Origin: Sphingomonas qomolangmaensis
GTDB taxonomy: Bacteria; Pseudomonadota; Alphaproteobacteria; Sphingomonadales; Sphingomonadaceae
Direction of reading: 5' to 3'
Assembly: GCF_024496245.1 (NCBI RefSeq)
Contig: NZ_CP101740.1
Location: 930,001 to 994,000 of the forward strand
DNA: 64,000 nt
Below are positions 1 to 9,418 of the stretch, in pieces. Both the position numbers and the translations under genes were made by a program. Within the stretch, counting starts at the first letter, position 1, and every line of letters starts with the position of its first letter. The notes under the pieces are model-generated. The model saw only the letters and a list, made by a program, of their open reading frames with translations, was not told the origin of the DNA and did not search any database.

Positions 1-506
1 AAGCGGGCCCACGCGGCCTGCCACGGCGTCGCGGCTTCGAAGGTCGTGCCGACCCCGCCCGACCATTGGATCGGCATCACCAGCATCGGCGGCGAGCGCA
101 CCAGGCTGTTCGACACGCCCAGGATCTGCGCGGCGCGCGCGCGATTGAACAGGATGCCGAGCTTGGCGATGTAGCGCTTGGGGCCGATCTGTTCGCTTTC
201 GACGATGATTCCGGTCACCAGCGAATCGAGCGCCGAATCGGATAGCGATCCGTTGCGCCCGGTCAGTCGCTGCGACAGCTGCGCCCAGCCCTTGCGCTGC
301 GCCAGCCGCCAGCCGCCCAGCCGTGCCGCCTCGGCATTGCCGGCAACAACGTCGACCGGGACCCCCGACACTTCGAAGCTGCCCGAACTGTCGATCGGCG
401 CCGCGCCGCGGCTGCCCTCGATCTGGGCAAGCGCGAACCCGCCCGCCCCCATCAGGGCAAGGCCCGCACCGAGGCGGAGAGCGAGGGAAATCGATGGCTT
501 GCGCAT
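1..506 (-). CDS. Exported protein, DUF2066-like, 5' part (runs off left edge)
   Basis: The reading frame starts with an ATG at 506 and is open to the window edge, giving 168 N-terminal residues. It begins with a basic-hydrophobic signal peptide ending near ALAQ (about residue 28). After this comes a segment with the feel of DUF2066 proteins: an F-V-GVPVDV strand, then alternating [17 protein letters not shown] and SQRLTG helices, and later a conserved [14 protein letters not shown] strand-helix. Function is unknown for this family; the protein is probably periplasmic. It is transcribed away from purM, with 63 bases between the starts that must hold both promoters. The family call is by pattern memory only; the signal peptide is clear. 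Confidence 0.6.
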   Translation of the reverse strand, partial: MRKPSISLALRLGAGLALMGAGGFALAQIEGSRGAAPIDSSGSFEVSGVPVDVVAGNAEAARLGGWRLAQRKGWAQLSQRLTGRNGSLSDSALDSLVTGIIVESEQIGPKRYIAKLGILFNRARAAQILGVSNSLVRSPPMLVMPIQWSGGVGTTFEAATPWQAAWAR

Positions 507-569
507 ATCGGCGCCCTTTTGGCGAAGCGGACGTGGAAATCCAAGGGCGATATGGCTAGGCGCTGTTCG

Positions 570-1676
570 ATGAGCGATTCCGATCGGAGCGGCGGCTCCT
601 ATACCTACGCACAAGCAGGCGTGTCGATCGCCGCGGGCAACGCCTTGGTGCGCGCGATCGCGCCGTTGGCCAGGGCGACGCGGCGGCCGGGTGCCGATGC
701 GTCGTTGGGCGGCTTCGGGGGCGTATTCGACCTCAAGGCGGCGGGGTTCACCGATCCGCTGCTGGTGGCGGCGAACGACGGCGTCGGCACCAAGCTGAAG
801 CTCGCGATCGAGCATGACCGCCACGACGGGGTCGGGATCGATTTGGTGGCGATGTGCGCGAACGATCTGATCGTCCAGGGTGCCGAGCCGCTCTTCTTCC
901 TCGATTATTATGCGAGCGGAAAGCTCGACAACGCCGTCGCAGAGCGCGTGATCGCCGGGATCGCCGAAGGGTGCCGCCAGGCCGGATGCGCGCTGATTGG
1001 CGGCGAAACCGCCGAAATGCCGGGCATGTATGCCGATGGCGATTACGACCTGGCGGGCTTCTGCGTCGGTGCGGTCGAGCGCGAGGCGTTGCTCGACGGG
1101 AGCGCGGTGGCGCCCGGCGACGTCATCCTCGGGCTCGGCTCGGCGGGGGTGCATTCGAACGGCTATTCGCTGGTGCGCCGGCTCGCCGCCGATCGCGGGT
1201 GGAAGCTGGATCGCCCGTCGCTGTTCGATCAGGACGTGCTGCTGATCGACGCGCTGATGGCGCCGACCCGGATCTACGTCGCCAGCCTGTTGCCGCTACT
1301 GCGCGCGCGCCGGATTCATGGGCTGGCGCATATCACCGGCGGCGGCTTGCTCGAGAACGTCCCGCGGGTGCTCCCCGAAGGCTGCCACGCGATGATCGAC
1401 GCCGATAGCTGGCCGCTGCCGCGGCTGATGGCGTTCCTGCAGGCGCAGGGGCGAATCGAGCCCGAGGAACTCGCGCGTACCTTCAACTGCGGGATCGGGA
1501 TGGTGGCGATCGTCGCCGCGGATGAGGCCGACGCGGTTCGCGCCGAGCTCGAAGCCGCTGGCGAAGTGGTCCACCGGATCGGTCGTATCGATGCGGGCGA
1601 CAAGGGCTGCACTGTCGCCGGATCGGTCGAAACCTGGAGCGCGCGCGCCGCGTGGACTGCGACTCATGCGGGATAA
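570..1676 (+). CDS. purM: Phosphoribosylformylglycinamidine cyclo-ligase (AIR synthetase)
   Basis: PurM closes the imidazole ring of AIR from FGAM using ATP, step 5 of purine synthesis, in the cytoplasm. The 368-residue protein has the family landmarks: [10 protein letters not shown] near residues 11-20, [10 protein letters not shown] at 47-56, GVGTKLKLA at 71-79, [10 protein letters not shown] at 91-100 and GGETAEMPG at 144-152. The start at 570 puts the conserved YTYAQAGV about ten residues in, as is usual; in-frame starts at 519 and 552 would add an unconserved arginine-rich leader. It overlaps purN by 11 bases, so the two consecutive-pathway enzymes are very likely translationally coupled. 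Confidence 0.95.
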   Translation: MSDSDRSGGSYTYAQAGVSIAAGNALVRAIAPLARATRRPGADASLGGFGGVFDLKAAGFTDPLLVAANDGVGTKLKLAIEHDRHDGVGIDLVAMCANDLIVQGAEPLFFLDYYASGKLDNAVAERVIAGIAEGCRQAGCALIGGETAEMPGMYADGDYDLAGFCVGAVEREALLDGSAVAPGDVILGLGSAGVHSNGYSLVRRLAADRGWKLDRPSLFDQDVLLIDALMAPTRIYVASLLPLLRARRIHGLAHITGGGLLENVPRVLPEGCHAMIDADSWPLPRLMAFLQAQGRIEPEELARTFNCGIGMVAIVAADEADAVRAELEAAGEVVHRIGRIDAGDKGCTVAGSVETWSARAAWTATHAG

Positions 1677-2631
1677 GGCCCGCGTCGCGATCCTGATTTC
1701 GGGCAGCGGCACCAATATGGCGGCGTTGCTCTATGCGTCGCGCGCACCCGCCTGCCCCTATGCGGTGGTGCTGGTCGCATCGAACAATCCCGACGCGGCG
1801 GGACTGAAGCTGGCGGCGGCAGAGGGTGTTGCCACCTTTGCGCTTTCGCACAAGGGAATGGACCGCGACGGCCACGACGCCGCGATGGACGAAGCGATCC
1901 GCGCGAGCGGCGCCGATCATGTCGCGCTGGCAGGTTATATGCGCATCCTCACGCCCGGCTTCGTGCGCAAGTGGGAGGGGCGGATGCTCAACATCCATCC
2001 CTCGCTGCTGCCCAAATACAAGGGATTGCATACGCACCAGCGCGCGCTCGACGCGGGCGATGCGCAGGCCGGGTGCAGCGTGCATCTGGTGACCGCCGAG
2101 CTCGACGACGGGCCGGTGCTGGGGCAGTGCGCGGTCGCGATCCAGCCCGGCGACACCACCGATACACTGGCCGCGCGCGTGCTGATCGCCGAGCATCAGC
2201 TATATGCTCGGACCCTCAGCGACTATGTGTCGCGCGAGGCCGACCCTGACTGGATCGTCGCCAAGGTCGGCGAACTCGCGCTCGCGCTGCCCGAAACCGA
2301 CGCGCGGCCCTCGCATGGCGCCCCCGGCTGGCGGGTAGGCGGCGAGAAGACGGGCAAATATTTCGCCTATGTCTCGATCCACCATCATGGCGAGGACGCG
2401 ATCGCGTTGCTGGTCAAGACGAGCGGCGGCGACGAGCAGGCGGCGGTCGTCGACCAGGACCCCGAGCTATATTATCTGCCCAAATTCTACGCGCCCTCGG
2501 GCTGGATCGCGATCCGCCTCGATACCGGTCGCACCGATTGGGACCATATCGCCGACTGGCTCGGCCGAAGCTGGCGCAGCGTCGCGCCCAAGCGGCTGAC
2601 GAAGCTGATGGATGTAGCAGCCGAGTTCTAA
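1666..2631 (+). CDS. purN: GAR formyltransferase fused to a C-terminal YjbR/MmcQ-like domain
   Basis: Residues 1 to about 205 are a complete PurN, which transfers formyl from 10-formyl-THF to GAR. Seen are the nucleotide loop SGSGTN (12-17), the catalytic triad N109, H111, D147 within [13 protein letters not shown] and ELDDGP, and the C-terminal helix before 205. PurN proteins normally stop there. Here a further 115 residues follow with the look of the MmcQ/YjbR (DUF419) fold: [17 protein letters not shown], then [23 protein letters not shown]. That domain has no established activity; it resembles small DNA-binding-like folds. The gene overlaps purM by 11 bases, and its stop codon overlaps the stop of the convergent GFA gene. 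Whether the appendage affects purine synthesis is unknown. Confidence 0.93.
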   Translation: MRDKARVAILISGSGTNMAALLYASRAPACPYAVVLVASNNPDAAGLKLAAAEGVATFALSHKGMDRDGHDAAMDEAIRASGADHVALAGYMRILTPGFVRKWEGRMLNIHPSLLPKYKGLHTHQRALDAGDAQAGCSVHLVTAELDDGPVLGQCAVAIQPGDTTDTLAARVLIAEHQLYARTLSDYVSREADPDWIVAKVGELALALPETDARPSHGAPGWRVGGEKTGKYFAYVSIHHHGEDAIALLVKTSGGDEQAAVVDQDPELYYLPKFYAPSGWIAIRLDTGRTDWDHIADWLGRSWRSVAPKRLTKLMDVAAEF

Positions 2632-3065
2632 CGCCGCACGAACCAACTACCTGCGCGTCGCGCGATCAGCTTGGGCAACCATTCGAAAGCCATCGACGTG
2701 CTGGTGCGGCGATTGGCAACGCCCTCGAACCGATAATGCGCAGGCTGGCTATCGACGAAAATTTCACCGTCGACATATTGCCGGTCGTCGCGGAACAGCC
2801 CCGCCGAAACCGCCAGTTCAGGGCCATCTATCGGCCTATGAAAAATATGGCTTCCGCATGTCCGGCAAAATCCCCGCTCGGCAAAGCCTGAAGACCGGAA
2901 AATCGCCATGTCATCGCCCTCGACAACGGCCTCGGGCACCTGAAGCGCCATCCATGGTCCGCTGGTCCAGGTACGGCACTGACGGCAGTGACATACACCA
3001 ACGTCATGCACGGGCTTGGGCAAGGTGACCCGGACGCCGCCGCACAGGCAGCGTCCGGTTGTCAC
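2628..3065 (-). CDS. GFA/CENP-V family zinc-binding protein
   Basis: A 145-residue single-domain protein of the GFA (glutathione-dependent formaldehyde-activating enzyme-like) family. The typical zinc ligands are visible: CLC at 6-8, CHCRQC at 25-30 and CRTCGSHIF at 67-75. Most bacterial members have no proven substrate, and the formaldehyde-activating role is doubtful even for the founding protein. The start is inferred: a GTG at 3065 sits ten bases after the ndk stop and three codons before GRCLCGG; a TTG at 3083 inside ndk is the alternative. Last gene of a leftward pepA-holC-ndk-GFA run. Its stop codon overlaps that of purN, so no terminator fits between the two. Confidence 0.85.
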   Translation of the reverse strand: MTTGRCLCGGVRVTLPKPVHDVGVCHCRQCRTWTSGPWMALQVPEAVVEGDDMAIFRSSGFAERGFCRTCGSHIFHRPIDGPELAVSAGLFRDDRQYVDGEIFVDSQPAHYRFEGVANRRTSTSMAFEWLPKLIARRAGSWFVRR

Positions 3066-3075
3066 ATCGCCGGTT

Positions 3076-3498
3076 TCAGCCAACGATTTCTTCAGGCTTG
3101 AAGAAATATGCGATCTCGATCGCGGCGTTCTCGTCGCTGTCCGAACCGTGGACGGTGTTGGCTTCGATGCTCTCGGCCAGTTCCTTGCGGATCGTGCCGG
3201 CTTCGGCATTGGCTGGGTTGGTCGCGCCCATGATGTCGCGGTTGCGCTGCATCGCGTTCTCACCTTCGAGCACCTGGACGACGACCGGGCCCGAAATCAT
3301 GAATTCGACGAGCTCGCCGAAGAACGGACGCTCCTTGTGGACCGCGTAAAACCCTTCGGCCTGTTCGCGGGTCATCTGAATGCGCTTCGAAGCGACGACG
3401 CGCAGGCCGGCTTCCTCGAGCATCTTGGTGACCGCACCGGTCAGGTTGCGGCGGGTGGCATCGGGCTTGATGATCGAAAACGTGCGGGTCGCGGCCAT
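3076..3498 (-). CDS. ndk: Nucleoside diphosphate kinase
   Basis: Ndk moves the gamma phosphate from ATP to other NDPs through a phosphohistidine and balances NTP/dNTP pools. The 140-residue length is standard. Visible are the N-terminal TFSIIKPDA (residues 6-14) and the active-site segment NTVHGSDS with catalytic H117, followed by the conserved SDENA and EIAYFF. It lies in the leftward pepA-holC-ndk-GFA group, 77 bases after holC. No anomalies. Confidence 0.96.
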   Translation of the reverse strand: MAATRTFSIIKPDATRRNLTGAVTKMLEEAGLRVVASKRIQMTREQAEGFYAVHKERPFFGELVEFMISGPVVVQVLEGENAMQRNRDIMGATNPANAEAGTIRKELAESIEANTVHGSDSDENAAIEIAYFFKPEEIVG

Positions 3499-3575
3499 GG
3501 CCGTTCGGCTCCTGCTATAAGGCGTGAATGGAATGGCCGCGCCTTAGTCGGGCACAGGTAGCGATGCAAGCGCGC

Positions 3576-4013
3576 TCAGGCGGCCTGTTCCCAGCCGCTT
3601 TCGGTCTGCTTCCAATACCGCCGCTCGACGCCCTCGCGTTCGGCCAATCGCTTCCACGCGGCGCGGGCGGGATGGATCGCGTCGTCGTCGAAGAAATGGA
3701 ACGCGCGCTCGAACGCCAGCGCCTCGTCGCGCCAGGTGCCGTCGATCAGCGCGATCATCCGCGCGGCGTTGGCGGGTGCCGGCTCCAACCCGATCAGGAT
3801 CGGCTGCACCGTGTCGTCGCCCGACCCCGCGCAGGCGTGCGGCAGGAAGCTGTCGGCGGCATAGGTCCACAGCAGCCGGTCGATCGCGCCGCGCTGTTCT
3901 TCGCTATCCGACACGATCAGCAGCCGCTGCCCGCTGCCAAGCACCTTCTGCGCGATCTGCGGCAGCGCGCGTGCGAGCGGCGTGAGCGTCAGATGATAGA
4001 AATCGACCTGCAT
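3576..4013 (-). CDS. holC: DNA polymerase III chi subunit
   Basis: HolC (chi) links the clamp loader to single-strand binding protein during replication. The 145-residue protein starts MQVDFYHLT, typical of the alphaproteobacterial chi family, and contains QRLLIVSDSEEQRGAIDRLLW (about 32-52) and SFLPHA, both hallmarks of the fold. The ATG at 4013 is chosen; an upstream in-frame start at 4076 would add 21 unconserved residues. Placement directly after pepA is the classical pepA-holC order seen across Proteobacteria, which strengthens the call. Confidence 0.92.
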   Translation of the reverse strand: MQVDFYHLTLTPLARALPQIAQKVLGSGQRLLIVSDSEEQRGAIDRLLWTYAADSFLPHACAGSGDDTVQPILIGLEPAPANAARMIALIDGTWRDEALAFERAFHFFDDDAIHPARAAWKRLAEREGVERRYWKQTESGWEQAA

Positions 4014-4102
4014 TCGCGCCCTACCCTTCCTTCCCGCCGAGTTGGCCTCGGGCGGGACATACCCTGCCCCGCCCAACCTTGCCCGCTATCAGCAGCGAAG
4101 CA

Positions 4103-5557
4103 TCACCCTTCGAAATTGTCGCGCACCAGCCGGTCGAGCACGCGCACGCCGAAGCCGGTCGCACCCTTCTCATAGGTGTTGCCCGGCTTGTCCGACCACA
4201 CCATCCCCGCGATATCGAGATGCGCCCAGCGCACGCCCGGATCGACGAAGCGCTGGATGAACTGCGCCGCGGTGATCGACCCCGCGCCGCGCGGCCCGAC
4301 ATTCTTCATGTCGGCGATCGGCGAATCGATCAGCTTGTCGTAGGCGGGCGACATCGGGAAGCGCCACAGCGCGTCGCCCGACGCCCGGCTCGCCGCCAGG
4401 ATCTGCTCGGCGAGCGAATCGTCGTTGGCGAACAATCCGCCATGCTCGCTGCCCAGGCTGATGATCATCGCGCCGGTGAGCGTCGCCAGGTCGACGATCG
4501 CCTTGGGGCGATGCGCGTGCTGGACCCAGGTGATGACATCGGCAAGCACCAGCCGCCCTTCGGCATCGGTGTTGAGTATCTCGATCGTCTGCCCCGACAT
4601 CGACGTCACGACGTCGCCCGGCCGCTGCGCATTGCCGTCGGGCATGTTCTCGACCAGCCCGACGACGCCGATCACGTTCGCCTTGGCCTTGCGCGCAGCG
4701 AGCGCCTTCATCGCCCCCGCGACCGCGCCCGCGCCGCCCATGTCCCACTTCATGTCTTCCATGCCCGGCCCCGGCTTGAGCGAGATGCCGCCGGTGTCGA
4801 AGGTCACGCCCTTGCCGACCAGCGCGATATCGGGATCGCCGGTGCCGTCGGTGCCGTTCCAGTGCATCGCCAGGATCCGCGCCTCGCGCGCCGAACCCTG
4901 GCTGACGCCGAGCAGCGCGCCCATGCCATGCTCAGCCATCGCGGCTTCGTCGAGGATCGTCAGCGTGACGCCGAGTTCCTCGAGGTGGCGGCAGCGGTCG
5001 ACGAAGCTTTCGGGGTACAGGATGTTGGGCGGCTCCGAGACGAGCGTCCGTGTTAGTTCGAGCCCCTCGTTGAGCGCCTTGGCCTTGGCCCACGCCGCAT
5101 CGGTGCCGTCGGGGGCGCCGGCGATCGTGATCGCGGCAAGCGTCGGCTTCTGCCGTTCGGGCTGCTTGGTACGATAGACGTCGAACCGCCAGGCGCGTGC
5201 CGCCGCCGCGCCCGCGAAGCGCGCGACCGCTGCGGGGCTTGGGCCGGTGCCCGCGAAATCGACGACGATGCCGGCGATACCCGCCGTGAGGAATCGTCCG
5301 GCAAGCGCGCCGCCGGCCTTTTCGTGCTCGACCTCGTCACCCGAACCGATCCCCACCAACAGAACCCGCCCGTTGGGCACGAAAATTTCGGCGATCGTCC
5401 CGGCTTCGCCGTCGAAGCGCGCAGCGGCGAACGCACCGGCGATTAGCGACCGCGTCGCTTCATCGAAGCGATCGAGCGCGGCTTTGCCGTCGCGCCCGAC
5501 GATCAAGGCGATCGCTTCGGCGGTTTCGGGGGCGGTGGCGGTAAAGTCGATCTGCAT
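4103..5557 (-). CDS. pepA: Leucyl (cytosol) aminopeptidase, M17 family
   Basis: PepA removes N-terminal residues from peptides using two metal ions in a homohexamer. The 484-residue protein has an N-terminal macro-like domain (to about 165) and a C-terminal catalytic domain. The M17 signature NTDAEGRL lies at 329-336; the metal/catalytic lysines K249 and K261 flank VTFDTGGISLK; the MKWDMGGAGAV metal segment follows. The start at 5557 gives the usual MQIDF N-terminus rather than a long leader. It is divergent from lptD, with 162 bases between, and begins the leftward pepA-holC-ndk-GFA group. Confidence 0.95.
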   Translation of the reverse strand: MQIDFTATAPETAEAIALIVGRDGKAALDRFDEATRSLIAGAFAAARFDGEAGTIAEIFVPNGRVLLVGIGSGDEVEHEKAGGALAGRFLTAGIAGIVVDFAGTGPSPAAVARFAGAAAARAWRFDVYRTKQPERQKPTLAAITIAGAPDGTDAAWAKAKALNEGLELTRTLVSEPPNILYPESFVDRCRHLEELGVTLTILDEAAMAEHGMGALLGVSQGSAREARILAMHWNGTDGTGDPDIALVGKGVTFDTGGISLKPGPGMEDMKWDMGGAGAVAGAMKALAARKAKANVIGVVGLVENMPDGNAQRPGDVVTSMSGQTIEILNTDAEGRLVLADVITWVQHAHRPKAIVDLATLTGAMIISLGSEHGGLFANDDSLAEQILAASRASGDALWRFPMSPAYDKLIDSPIADMKNVGPRGAGSITAAQFIQRFVDPGVRWAHLDIAGMVWSDKPGNTYEKGATGFGVRVLDRLVRDNFEG

Positions 5558-5719
5558 GCGCGAATGCTCTCTCCATCGGGCGCGGGGTGCGCTGGGTTGC
5601 CACCATCTAGGGACTGGCGGCGCGACACGCAAAAGGCGCCGATTGCGGAAGCCAGCGCGCGGTGCGATAGGGCGCTGCTGGCCGCTTGTATTTCGCGGCA
5701 AAAGGGGACCCTGACCATC

Positions 5720-7966
5720 GTGAAGCGCCTGGCCCTGTTGCGTACCGCCGCGCTGCCGCTATCCCTCGGCCTCGCGGTCGCGGCGCAGGCGCAGGATCTG
5801 CAGGATCGCGTGGTCCCGCCGCCTGCCCCCGAGCAGACCGGCGCCGACCCGCGCACCGATGACGAAATCGATTTCAGCGCCGACCTTCTCGAATACAACA
5901 CCGATGGCGACGTCGTCGATGCCAGCGGGGACGTCCGACTGTCGCGCCAGGGCGAACGGCTGCGCGCCGACAAGGTCACCTGGAACCGCACCACCGGACA
6001 GGTCGTCGCCGAAGGCAATATCGCGGTCACCAACCCGCAGGGCGACATCGCCTATGGCGACCGGATCGAATTGACCGACAGCCTGCGCGACGGGGTGGTG
6101 CAGAACATGCTGGTGGTGCTCGAACAGGGCGGGAGGCTCGCCGCCGAACGCGGCGTGCGCGAGGAAGGCGGTATCATCCGCGTGACGCGCGCAGCCTATA
6201 CGCCCTGCACCGTCACCACCGCCGCGAACTGCCCCAAGGAACCGAGCTGGAAGATCAATGCGCGCGAGGTCACCTACGACCCTGCCCGCAGCCGGGTGCG
6301 CTACAAGGGCGCGCGGATCACCCTGCTCGGCCTCACTCTGCCGCTGCCCAGCTTCTCGCACACGATCGGCGGCAAGAGCGCGGCAGGCGTGCTCGCCCCC
6401 GAGATTCGCTATGGCCGGGTCAACGGGCTCGAATTCGCGCTGCCCTATCATTTCGAAATGGGGCCCAATCGCGACCTGACGATCACCCCGCGGGTGTTCA
6501 CCGGATCGCTGCCGATGCTCCAGGCTGATTATCGCGAACTCAACAGCCTCGGCGCGTTCCGCATCAATGCCTATGGCACCTATAGCCGGCGCAGCGACGA
6601 CCTGATCGTCACCGACGTGCCGGCCACCAGCGAGAACGCGTTTCGCGGCTATGTCGATGCTTCGGGCCGTGCGCAATTCACCCCCGAATGGAGCGCCTAT
6701 GCATCGATCCGGGTAGCCACCGATCGCACCTTCCTGCGACGCTACGATATATCCCGCGACGACCGGCTGCGCAGCAATGTCGGGGTGATGCGGATCACCC
6801 CCGACAGCTATTTCGCGATCAATGGCTGGGCGGTGCAGTCGCTCCGGCTTGACGGTACCGGCACCGCGCAGCCGCTGGCGCTGCCCGAGATCGATTATCG
6901 CAAGCGGATGGAAGACAGCTTGCTCGGCGGCCGCTTCACCTTCCAGCTCAACAGCCTCGCGATCGGTCGCAAATCAGGCCAGGACACGCAGCGCGCCTTT
7001 GCCTCGGCGCTGTGGGAATTGCGCCGGGTGACGACACTCGGCCAGGAAGTGACATTCAGCGCGCTCGCCCGCGCCGATGTGTACAACACGCAGGACACGC
7101 TGCTGACCAGCGTCGTGTCGTATCGCGGTGACGAAGGCTTTTCGGCGCGCGCGATCGGTGCCGCCGCGGTCGACGTCAAATGGCCGTTCATCGGCGAGGC
7201 GCTGGGGGGCACACAGCGCTTCACGCCGCGCGTACAGATGGTGGTGGCGCCGCATGTCGAAAATCTGTCGATCCCAAACGAAGACGCACGCGCGGTCGAC
7301 CTCGAGGATTCGAACCTCTTCGCGCTCAATCGCTTCCCCGGCTATGACCGGTTCGAGGATTCGACGCGGTTTACCTACGGGCTCGATTATGCGCTCGACC
7401 TTCCTGGCATCGCGATCAATGCCAATGTCGGGCAAAGCTATCGTCTGACCGAGCGGTCCGCCTTGTTCCCCGACGGCACCGGGCTCAACGATCGCTGGTC
7501 CGATTTCGTCGGTCGCACCGAAATTCGCTTTCGACAGTTCGTCAGCTTCACCCATCGCTATCGTATCGACAAGGATGGGTTCGCGCTTCGCCGCAACGAG
7601 ATCGACGCGACGATCGGATCGCGCCAGACGTATGCCCAGATCGGCTATCTCCGCCTGAACCGCGACATCGGTATCGAACTCGAGGATCTGCGCGACCGCG
7701 AAGAGGCGCGCGTTGCGGGCCGGGTCGCGTTCGCGCGGCTGTGGTCGGTGTTCGGTTCGGCGACGGTCGACCTCACCGACCGCAGCGAGGACCCGCTGTC
7801 GCTGTCGGATGGCTTCGATCCCGTCCGCCATCGGATCGGGGTCGAATATGAGGACGATTGCCTGCGGCTCGGCATTGCGTGGCGACGTGACTATACCGAC
7901 ATCGGCGATGCACGCCGCGGCAACAGCTTCCTGCTGACGCTGGCATTGACGAACCTGGGGCGCTAA
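5720..7966 (+). CDS. lptD: LPS-assembly outer-membrane protein LptD
   Basis: LptD inserts lipopolysaccharide into the outer leaflet of the outer membrane together with LptE. The 748-residue precursor has a signal peptide ending at VAAQAQ (about residue 25). An OstA/LptA-like jellyroll follows (roughly 50-165, with LEYNTDGDVVDASGDVRL and VAEGNIAVTNPQG), then a long beta-barrel domain. The start is GTG at 5720, supported by the purine-rich AAAGGGGA about 12 bases upstream and by the signal peptide; no ATG fits. First gene of the lptD-surA-pdxA-rsmA cluster, a conserved order in Proteobacteria. Confidence 0.93.
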   Translation: MKRLALLRTAALPLSLGLAVAAQAQDLQDRVVPPPAPEQTGADPRTDDEIDFSADLLEYNTDGDVVDASGDVRLSRQGERLRADKVTWNRTTGQVVAEGNIAVTNPQGDIAYGDRIELTDSLRDGVVQNMLVVLEQGGRLAAERGVREEGGIIRVTRAAYTPCTVTTAANCPKEPSWKINAREVTYDPARSRVRYKGARITLLGLTLPLPSFSHTIGGKSAAGVLAPEIRYGRVNGLEFALPYHFEMGPNRDLTITPRVFTGSLPMLQADYRELNSLGAFRINAYGTYSRRSDDLIVTDVPATSENAFRGYVDASGRAQFTPEWSAYASIRVATDRTFLRRYDISRDDRLRSNVGVMRITPDSYFAINGWAVQSLRLDGTGTAQPLALPEIDYRKRMEDSLLGGRFTFQLNSLAIGRKSGQDTQRAFASALWELRRVTTLGQEVTFSALARADVYNTQDTLLTSVVSYRGDEGFSARAIGAAAVDVKWPFIGEALGGTQRFTPRVQMVVAPHVENLSIPNEDARAVDLEDSNLFALNRFPGYDRFEDSTRFTYGLDYALDLPGIAINANVGQSYRLTERSALFPDGTGLNDRWSDFVGRTEIRFRQFVSFTHRYRIDKDGFALRRNEIDATIGSRQTYAQIGYLRLNRDIGIELEDLRDREEARVAGRVAFARLWSVFGSATVDLTDRSEDPLSLSDGFDPVRHRIGVEYEDDCLRLGIAWRRDYTDIGDARRGNSFLLTLALTNLGR

Positions 7967-8055
7967 GGTGAGGTTCAGGCTCGTAATGACATGGCAACGC
8001 CGCCGGCGGGTATTCGCCTCGGCGCGTGATGGGGTAACCGGATTTGGGTACGAAG

Positions 8056-9399
8056 ATGAAGCGCCTCGGCGCACTTGCCGCCGCCACGATGCTCGCGGGT
8101 ATCGCCGCTGCGCAGACGGTGAGCGATCCGCAGGCGGGAGCCGGACAGGACACGCCGGCAACCAACCTCAACCTGCCGAGCAATCTGCAGGTGTTCGGCA
8201 AGGTCGATCCCAACATCCGCAAGGCGACCGCGATCGTCAACGAAACCGTGATCACCGGCACCGACGTCGATCAGCGCCTGGCGATGATTACCGGGCTTCG
8301 CGGCGTAAAGGTGAGCGATGCCGAGCGCGACCAGCTGCGGCTGCAGGTGCTGCGCGCGATCATCGACGAGACGCTGCAGATCCAGGCCGCGGCCAACGAA
8401 GACATCAAGGTCGCACCCGCCGAGATCGAACAGAGCTTCACGCGGGTCTCGCGCAATTTCCAGCGCACGCCCGAACAGATGAAGGCGTTTCTCGAACAGA
8501 TCGGTTCGTCCGAGCGGTCGCTGCGGCGGCAGATCGAGGGCGAGCTCGCTTGGACGCGGCTGCTCCGCCGCCAGGTCGAGCCCTTCATCAGTGTCGGCGA
8601 GGAAGAGGTGAAGGCGATCATCGCGCGCCTCGAGGCAGCCAAGGGGACAGAGGAAGCGCATCTGAAGGAAATCTACCTCAGCGCCACCCCCGATCGCGCG
8701 GCTGAAGTGCTCGAAAACGGTCGCAAGATGATCGAACAGATGCGCGGTGGCGCGCCGTTCGAGTATTTCGCGCGCAACTTCTCCGAGGCGACGACCAAGG
8801 CGGTCGAGGGCGATCTGGGCTGGATCAATCCCGCCGTGCTCCCCGATCAGCTGGCGGCGGCCGCCAAGACGATGCAGGTCGGCCAGATTGCTGGCCCGAT
8901 CGCGATCCCGGGCGGCTATTCGATCCTGTACATGGTCGACAAGCGGCAGGTGCTGACCGCCGACCCTCGCGACGCGCGGCTCAGCCTGCGGCAGATGTCG
9001 GTGAAGTTCCCCACCGCGCTCACCCAGGAGCAGATCCAGGCGCGGGCCGCCGAGTTCGCGCAGGTGACGCAGAAGATCCAGGGCTGCGGCAACGTCAATG
9101 CTGTGGCGCAGCAGATTGGCGCCGAGGTCGTCGACAACGACGCGATCCGCATTCGCGAGCTGCCCGCGCAGTTGCAGGACCTGATGATCAACCTGCAGGT
9201 CGGCCAGGCGACGCCGCCGTTCGGTTCGCCGACCGAGGGCGTGCGCGTGCTGGTGCTGTGCGGTCGTGACGATCCAGCGACCGCCAATGCGCCCAATCCC
9301 GAGCAGATCCAGGCGGGGCTCGAGCAAGAGCGCGTGAACTTGCGCGCCCAGCGGATGCTGCGCGATCTTCGCCGCGATGCGATCGTCGAATATCAATAA
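8056..9399 (+). CDS. surA: Periplasmic peptidyl-prolyl isomerase/chaperone, SurA type
   Basis: SurA chaperones beta-barrel proteins, including LptD, to the outer membrane. The 447-residue protein has a clear signal peptide (MKRLGALAAATMLAGIAAAQ). A SurA-N chaperone segment follows, beginning IRKATAIVNETVITGTDVDQR. Next come one parvulin-type rotamase domain (EAHLKEIYLSA through GYSILYMVDKR) and a poorer second rotamase-like region ending in VRVLVLCGR. The ATG at 8056 is chosen; an in-frame TTG at 8044 is the alternative. It sits 89 bases after lptD and overlaps nothing; pdxA follows within 20 bases. Confidence 0.9.
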   Translation: MKRLGALAAATMLAGIAAAQTVSDPQAGAGQDTPATNLNLPSNLQVFGKVDPNIRKATAIVNETVITGTDVDQRLAMITGLRGVKVSDAERDQLRLQVLRAIIDETLQIQAAANEDIKVAPAEIEQSFTRVSRNFQRTPEQMKAFLEQIGSSERSLRRQIEGELAWTRLLRRQVEPFISVGEEEVKAIIARLEAAKGTEEAHLKEIYLSATPDRAAEVLENGRKMIEQMRGGAPFEYFARNFSEATTKAVEGDLGWINPAVLPDQLAAAAKTMQVGQIAGPIAIPGGYSILYMVDKRQVLTADPRDARLSLRQMSVKFPTALTQEQIQARAAEFAQVTQKIQGCGNVNAVAQQIGAEVVDNDAIRIRELPAQLQDLMINLQVGQATPPFGSPTEGVRVLVLCGRDDPATANAPNPEQIQAGLEQERVNLRAQRMLRDLRRDAIVEYQ

Positions 9400-9418
9400 C
9401 CCCGCGACCCCCGGCGCG

